From Clostridia bacterium (GTDB taxonomy: Bacteria > Bacillota > Clostridia > Saccharofermentanales > UBA5734), in NCBI GenBank assembly GCA_018056585.1, contig JAGPFK010000142.1, forward strand, positions 1 through 5,016: a stretch of DNA of 5,016 nucleotides. The letters run 5' to 3'. Position numbers and translations under genes: made by a program. Under the pieces are notes generated by a model that was not told where the DNA came from, made no database searches, and saw nothing but the letters and a program-made list of their open reading frames with translations. Positions within the stretch are counted from its first letter, which is position 1; each line of letters starts with the position of its first letter. Below are positions 4,903-5,016 of this stretch, piece after piece.

Positions 4903-5016
4903 ATGATGGTGAATTTTAAAATTGCTTTGGCGTCTTATTCATTTCATGGATTGATCGGCTCCGGTCGACTCAATCTATTGGGCTATCTGGAGCTGCTGGC
5001 TTCCCGGTATGGTGTC
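4903..5016 (+). CDS. Sugar phosphate isomerase/epimerase-like protein, 3' end beyond the window
   Basis: Only the first 38 codons are visible and no stop is reached. The start KIALASYSFHGLIGSGRLNLLGYLELLASRYGV has the look of xylose-isomerase-like TIM-barrel proteins (AP endonuclease 2 superfamily), whose first beta strand commonly reads as a hydrophobic run ending in SYSF followed by a helix with a YLE-like segment. Members isomerise or epimerise sugars and sugar phosphates using a divalent metal; the substrate cannot be judged from this fragment. ATG 4903, ATG 4906 and GTG 4909 are consecutive in-frame starts. GAGG at 4897-4900 fits 4906 (5 nt) or 4909 (8 nt) better than 4903. It is close behind the yedF-like gene and probably co-transcribed. 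Confidence 0.65.
   Translation, partial: MMVNFKIALASYSFHGLIGSGRLNLLGYLELLASRYGV

Noticed and set aside
1..5016. Mobile element, CRISPR array, tRNA or phage-defence system
   Set aside because: I found no regularly spaced repeats, no transposase or integrase motifs, no terminal inverted repeats, no cloverleaf-like sequence and no known defence gene. The one dead gene is explained by indels without an insertion.

Overview
The window looks like a chromosomal segment from a low-to-medium GC Gram-positive bacterium, most likely a host- or gut-associated member of the Clostridia. The evidence is the strong AGGAGG-type ribosome binding sites, the run of co-directional genes with overlapping or closely spaced ends, and gene families typical of Firmicutes: an IMPACT/YigZ protein, YebC, an Asp23/Gls24-type protein, a DUF6062-like cysteine protein and a YedF-like protein. 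All supportable genes are on the + strand. I see no tRNA, rRNA, CRISPR array, transposase or phage gene.

Left part (1-3652) is a compact housekeeping cluster that could be one operon. It holds the 3' part of a Nudix-fold gene whose catalytic box is degenerate, a YigZ/IMPACT family gene, a YebC/TACO1 family translation factor, a P-loop ATPase fused to an Asp23/Gls24-like domain, and a protein with two copies of a CxxC...CxxH putative metal site. The first pair and the last pair overlap at their ends. A hairpin at 3768-3803 resembles a worn intrinsic terminator and probably closes the cluster.

Middle part (3653-4392) has no intact gene. It carries the decayed remains of a sialidase/BNR-repeat glycosidase: recognisable sialidase segments lie in two reading frames, with a stop and apparent internal deletions.

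Right part (4393-5016) holds a short YedF-like (DsrE-fold) gene that lacks the usual N-terminal TusA-like domain and one of its conserved cysteines, then the first 38 codons or so of a sugar phosphate isomerase/epimerase-like TIM-barrel protein cut by the window edge.

The most notable shared oddity is that three genes (yigZ, the ATPase-Asp23 gene and the yedF-like gene) have a good Shine-Dalgarno sequence but no in-frame ATG at the right distance. For yigZ, conserved family sequence continues upstream of the first ATG, so a rare start codon or a mutated/misread start has to be invoked. I do not see convincing evidence of an undescribed multi-gene system. The best leads are the non-AUG starts, the polyproline tail just before yebC, and the uncharacterised ATPase-Asp23 and double CxxC/CxxH pair.
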